From Fistularia commersonii (lineage: Eukaryota > Chordata > Actinopteri > Syngnathiformes > Fistulariidae), in assembly GCA_037954325.1 (NCBI GenBank), contig JBBMNZ010000001.1:875265-939264 (forward strand): a stretch of 64,000 nt of DNA. The letters run 5' to 3'. Both the position numbers and the translations under genes were made by a program. Shown here piece after piece: positions 61,511 through 64,000 of the stretch (within the stretch, counting starts at the first letter, position 1; each line of letters starts with the position of its first letter). The notes beneath the pieces were generated by a model. The model had not been told where the DNA came from and searched no databases. It saw only the letters and a list, made by a program, of their open reading frames with translations.

Positions 61511-61553
<43 letters not shown>
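61511..61553. repeat. (GT)n microsatellite
   Basis: Pure 43-bp GT run in the F-BAR intron. Confidence 0.96.
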
Positions 61554-61555
<2 letters not shown>

Positions 61556-62118
61556 TTTCCACGCAGGAATGCACACATGGTCCGATGACACAGTGCCACG
61601 GATCATCCAACAGATACAGGAATCATCACATCCTGTTCCTCCCAAGCAGGACACATTAGACACAGGAAACATTGTGGTCAATATCCAGGAGCGATATGTG
61701 TGTGTTGAAATCGGCCCTCCGAGTGTGTGTGTGTGTTTTCTTTTTATAGCCCTTTGCATTTGGTGGTTTCCATTTCCATTTTCGATCTGGCCCCGAGCTC
61801 TGATTAATATCTCTGCAGGGCCTTTTTTATCTTGCTTTTTTTTTTGTGGAAGATTTTTTTTCCGACCGTGTCAGCCGTCCCGCGGTCCAATCAGATCGCA
61901 GCGGGTCGCGGTTTCGCCCAATCGATTTCTGACGCAGGAGCATTGTTGACTTATTATTCATAACTACTATCTTTTCATGGGGGGAAGTTGACTTATTGCA
62001 TTTTTCAGTGCAGGAGTAATACTTGGGAGGGTGTTACCTTAACACATTGATTTCATATAGACGGGAATATTTATAAGCTTTCAGATCAATGTGGTGGAAA
62101 ATGTAACCGTGATAGTTG

Positions 62119-62140
62119 TTTTTTTTTTTTTTTTTTTTTT
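62119..62140. repeat. Poly(T) tract of 22
   Basis: Uninterrupted T run in the F-BAR intron. No adjacent retroposed gene or SINE head was recognised. Confidence 0.95.
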
Positions 62141-62339
62141 ATCCCCCCTGGAGTCTGCTGTTGGCATATTTTCCTAAAATGAGAAAGAAATAGCTGCCGT
62201 CACAGAGGCTCTCTGGGTAATTCTCTGCCTATATTTACCGGGAGGGGAAAATAAGACATGAAAGTAAAATAACATCAGAGAAGCGAACGGGTTCAAGTCC
62301 ATGTGAGAAGCAGCATTATGAGGGGTTTCAGCGAGGGCT

Positions 62340-62610
62340 TGGAGATCCTGGGAAAGACCAGGTAAGAGAAGATAGACCTTATTGATTTCACGACAGGGAA
62401 ATTCAATCGTCATAGCAGCATTACAGGGTGGAAAAGAGATAAGACTGTACAACAAACACAAAATATAATAGACTGAAAAATGCCTTGTGTAAGGTTGTAG
62501 AAGTAACAGTTGTGCAGAAGGAGATGTTGGTAGTAAAAGTGAAACGGAGAATGTGTAAATATAATGTAAATATAAACACTGCACGATGAGAGTGGTCCGA
62601 TCCCAGCTGT
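62340..62610 (-). mobile_element. LINE 3' end fragment (F-BAR intron)
   Basis: The sequence GATAGACCTTATTGATTTC, followed by GACAGGGAAATTCAATCGTC, parallels the 46055-46320 fragment, again beside an AAGAGAAGATAG tail. Confidence 0.55.
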
Positions 62611-63587
62611 TTCATTGGAAGCTGCGTCTTCTGCGTCTGGATCAGGAGGCCTTTCAAAACACCGCCATTTAAAAGCGGGATCTCTGCGAACGCTCTTAAC
62701 CGCTGAGCCGCCGACCTCCGCCAAGTATTTTAATTGGAGATTTCCTGCCCGCGCTCGGCGACGCTTCGCACAGCGCTCTTCTAAACCTACTCAGACCGTC
62801 TCGGTCCACCTGGAGGGCCGACCCGGAGCTTCTGGGAGCTGATGCGCGGTGCCGGACTTTATTAAACTTGGATCCTAAGCCGGTGGAGGCCCGGAAATAA
62901 TAAAAGCTATTTCTGTATCTCCTCGTTCTTGCGTGGCCGTGGCTTTGTGCGTCCACTGCCGGAGGTCAAGATGGGCCCTTCAAGCGTGTAATATTAATTA
63001 TCAGACTTCATTGTGCCTAAATGTAACCTATGTGTTGGTGTTACATAAGCGTTTGTGGTCGGGATGGATCGATGAAGGTCACCACTTCCATCAGCCGGTC
63101 GAAAGCGCTTGTACGGGAGAATCCTTGACGGACGGGTCGTGGAAAATGGGAAGCGGACGTGTTTTCCTTCGCTATGGAACGGCATCAGAATCGCAGCCCG
63201 AAGCGTTTGAGTTCATTCTGGCTGCAGGTCCTGCCGTCAGATGATGGCAGGAGCTGAGATGGCGTCCTGTGCAGCCGAGAACTGGGTCAAGAGCTGGATA
63301 CTCATTTTCCAATTTCGTCTTTTTTTTTTTTTTGCATTGAAAAATGATCATCTTTCCTACTCTAGCAAAACACAGTTGTCTGCTCATCTAAAAGTGTGTG
63401 TGTGTGTTTGTAGTCTGGAGATTTTTCTGAGCAAACGTCATCCTGAAACACATCTGTCTGAAACAGCGCTCAGCGGCGCTCCGACACTCGCGTCCACCAG
63501 AGAGAGGTGGCGTTTGCGGTTTCGACCACAAACCTGGAAAGGGAACGCCAGTGTCAGATGGTCGAGTTGGGGAAGCAAAGACCAGGA

Positions 63588-63593
<6 letters not shown>

Positions 63594-63636
<43 letters not shown>
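63594..63636. repeat. (GT)n microsatellite
   Basis: Pure 43-bp GT run near the right edge of the window. Confidence 0.96.
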
Positions 63637-63638
<2 letters not shown>

Positions 63639-64000
63639 AGCACTGACACACACTCTTTAAAATCAAATCCTGCCTCTGGGATTTGACTGAGCCTCACAGA
63701 ATTGTCCAGTCACTGCGTTCCTAAATTCACCGAACCCTGTACTTCCTCCTTTGCCTGGCGCTCAGTCACGCCAACATCTGCGCAGATGTTTGTGGATTTA
63801 TTACCCTTGTACCCAAGTTGTAAATGGATGAAACAACCTTCTCAAAGGTTGGCAAATCGATGGAAAAGGAAAAGCAGCTGTTCGTTTCACACACACACAC
63901 TTCTAATTGTTGTCAGATTTGGTTTGGGGATCAGCGAGGAGACGTCAGAGCGTTTGCTGGCGTCTTACCGGGCGACCGATATGGCGGGGAAGCCATAACG

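Larger units (their letters stand above)
51374..64000 (+). other. Large first intron of the F-BAR gene
   Basis: Over 12.6 kb with no further exon of the family (I looked for the expected DQFD...HTQWG coding block). It holds many TG microsatellites, a 22-nt poly(C) tract, a 22-nt poly(T) tract, LINE end fragments near 60.4-60.7 and 62.3-62.6 kb, and several unique stretches that look like candidate non-coding elements. Open frames such as 51707-52414 and 57550-58245 show no family resemblance and no splice logic. Confidence 0.6.

Noticed and set aside
62280..62300. GGTTCAAGTCC, a perfect tRNA B-box-like sequence
   Set aside because: No A box or foldable cloverleaf upstream; it lies within a LINE fragment.

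Overview
The window is nuclear DNA from a ray-finned (teleost) fish. It carries spliced vertebrate genes with GT-AG introns, abundant long (CA)n/(GT)n microsatellites, hAT, Tc1/mariner and pogo-type DNA transposon relics, and degraded non-LTR retrotransposon copies of a kind common in fish. The MVSR- start of RPE65 and the extra HIPK-like and MCCC2-like paralogues also suggest a teleost. I cannot name the species.

Layout, left to right: (1) aspm on the minus strand, 15308 down to 26, with 23 coding exons; the last part lies off the left edge. (2) A single histidine tRNA gene (+) at 15944-16015, then about 1.8 kb with no recognisable gene. (3) depdc1a (+), 12 coding exons, 18179-23130, 808 residues, behind a promoter with a duplicated E-box/CCAAT module and a CHR-like site. 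(4) A small HIPK-like kinase gene on the minus strand (27544-24051), convergent with depdc1a. (5) A retroelement-rich spacer (27.6-30.6 kb), then rpe65 (+), 14 coding exons, 30715-36860, 532 residues with all four iron-binding histidines. (6) A divergent MCCC2-like carboxyltransferase gene on the minus strand (48347-38842), 12 coding exons, 556 residues, with a mitochondrial-type leader but an eroded second carboxyltransferase half; its introns are full of transposon relics. (7) At 51350-51373 (+), the 8-codon first coding exon (MSWGTELW) of an FNBP1/FNBP1L-type F-BAR gene, whose first intron fills the rest of the window (over 12.6 kb).

Exon models were built by hand from splice sites, reading-phase continuity and remembered family sequences. 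For aspm, depdc1a, rpe65 and the MCCC2-like gene the summed exon lengths are exact multiples of three. aspm and depdc1a are both cell-division genes with CCAAT-rich promoters. rpe65 (visual-cycle isomerase), the MCCC2-like gene (mitochondrial acyl-CoA metabolism by family) and the F-BAR gene (membrane curvature and actin) show no obvious functional link, so this is an ordinary syntenic block rather than an operon-like system.

The main points of interest are a 657-bp near-identical repeat inside the ASPM IQ exon, TG microsatellites pressed against at least seven splice acceptors, the degenerate MCCC2-like paralogue, the HIPK-like kinase without the canonical activation-loop tyrosine, the duplicated depdc1a promoter module, and a nested hAT-in-retrotransposon insertion with a readable target-site duplication.
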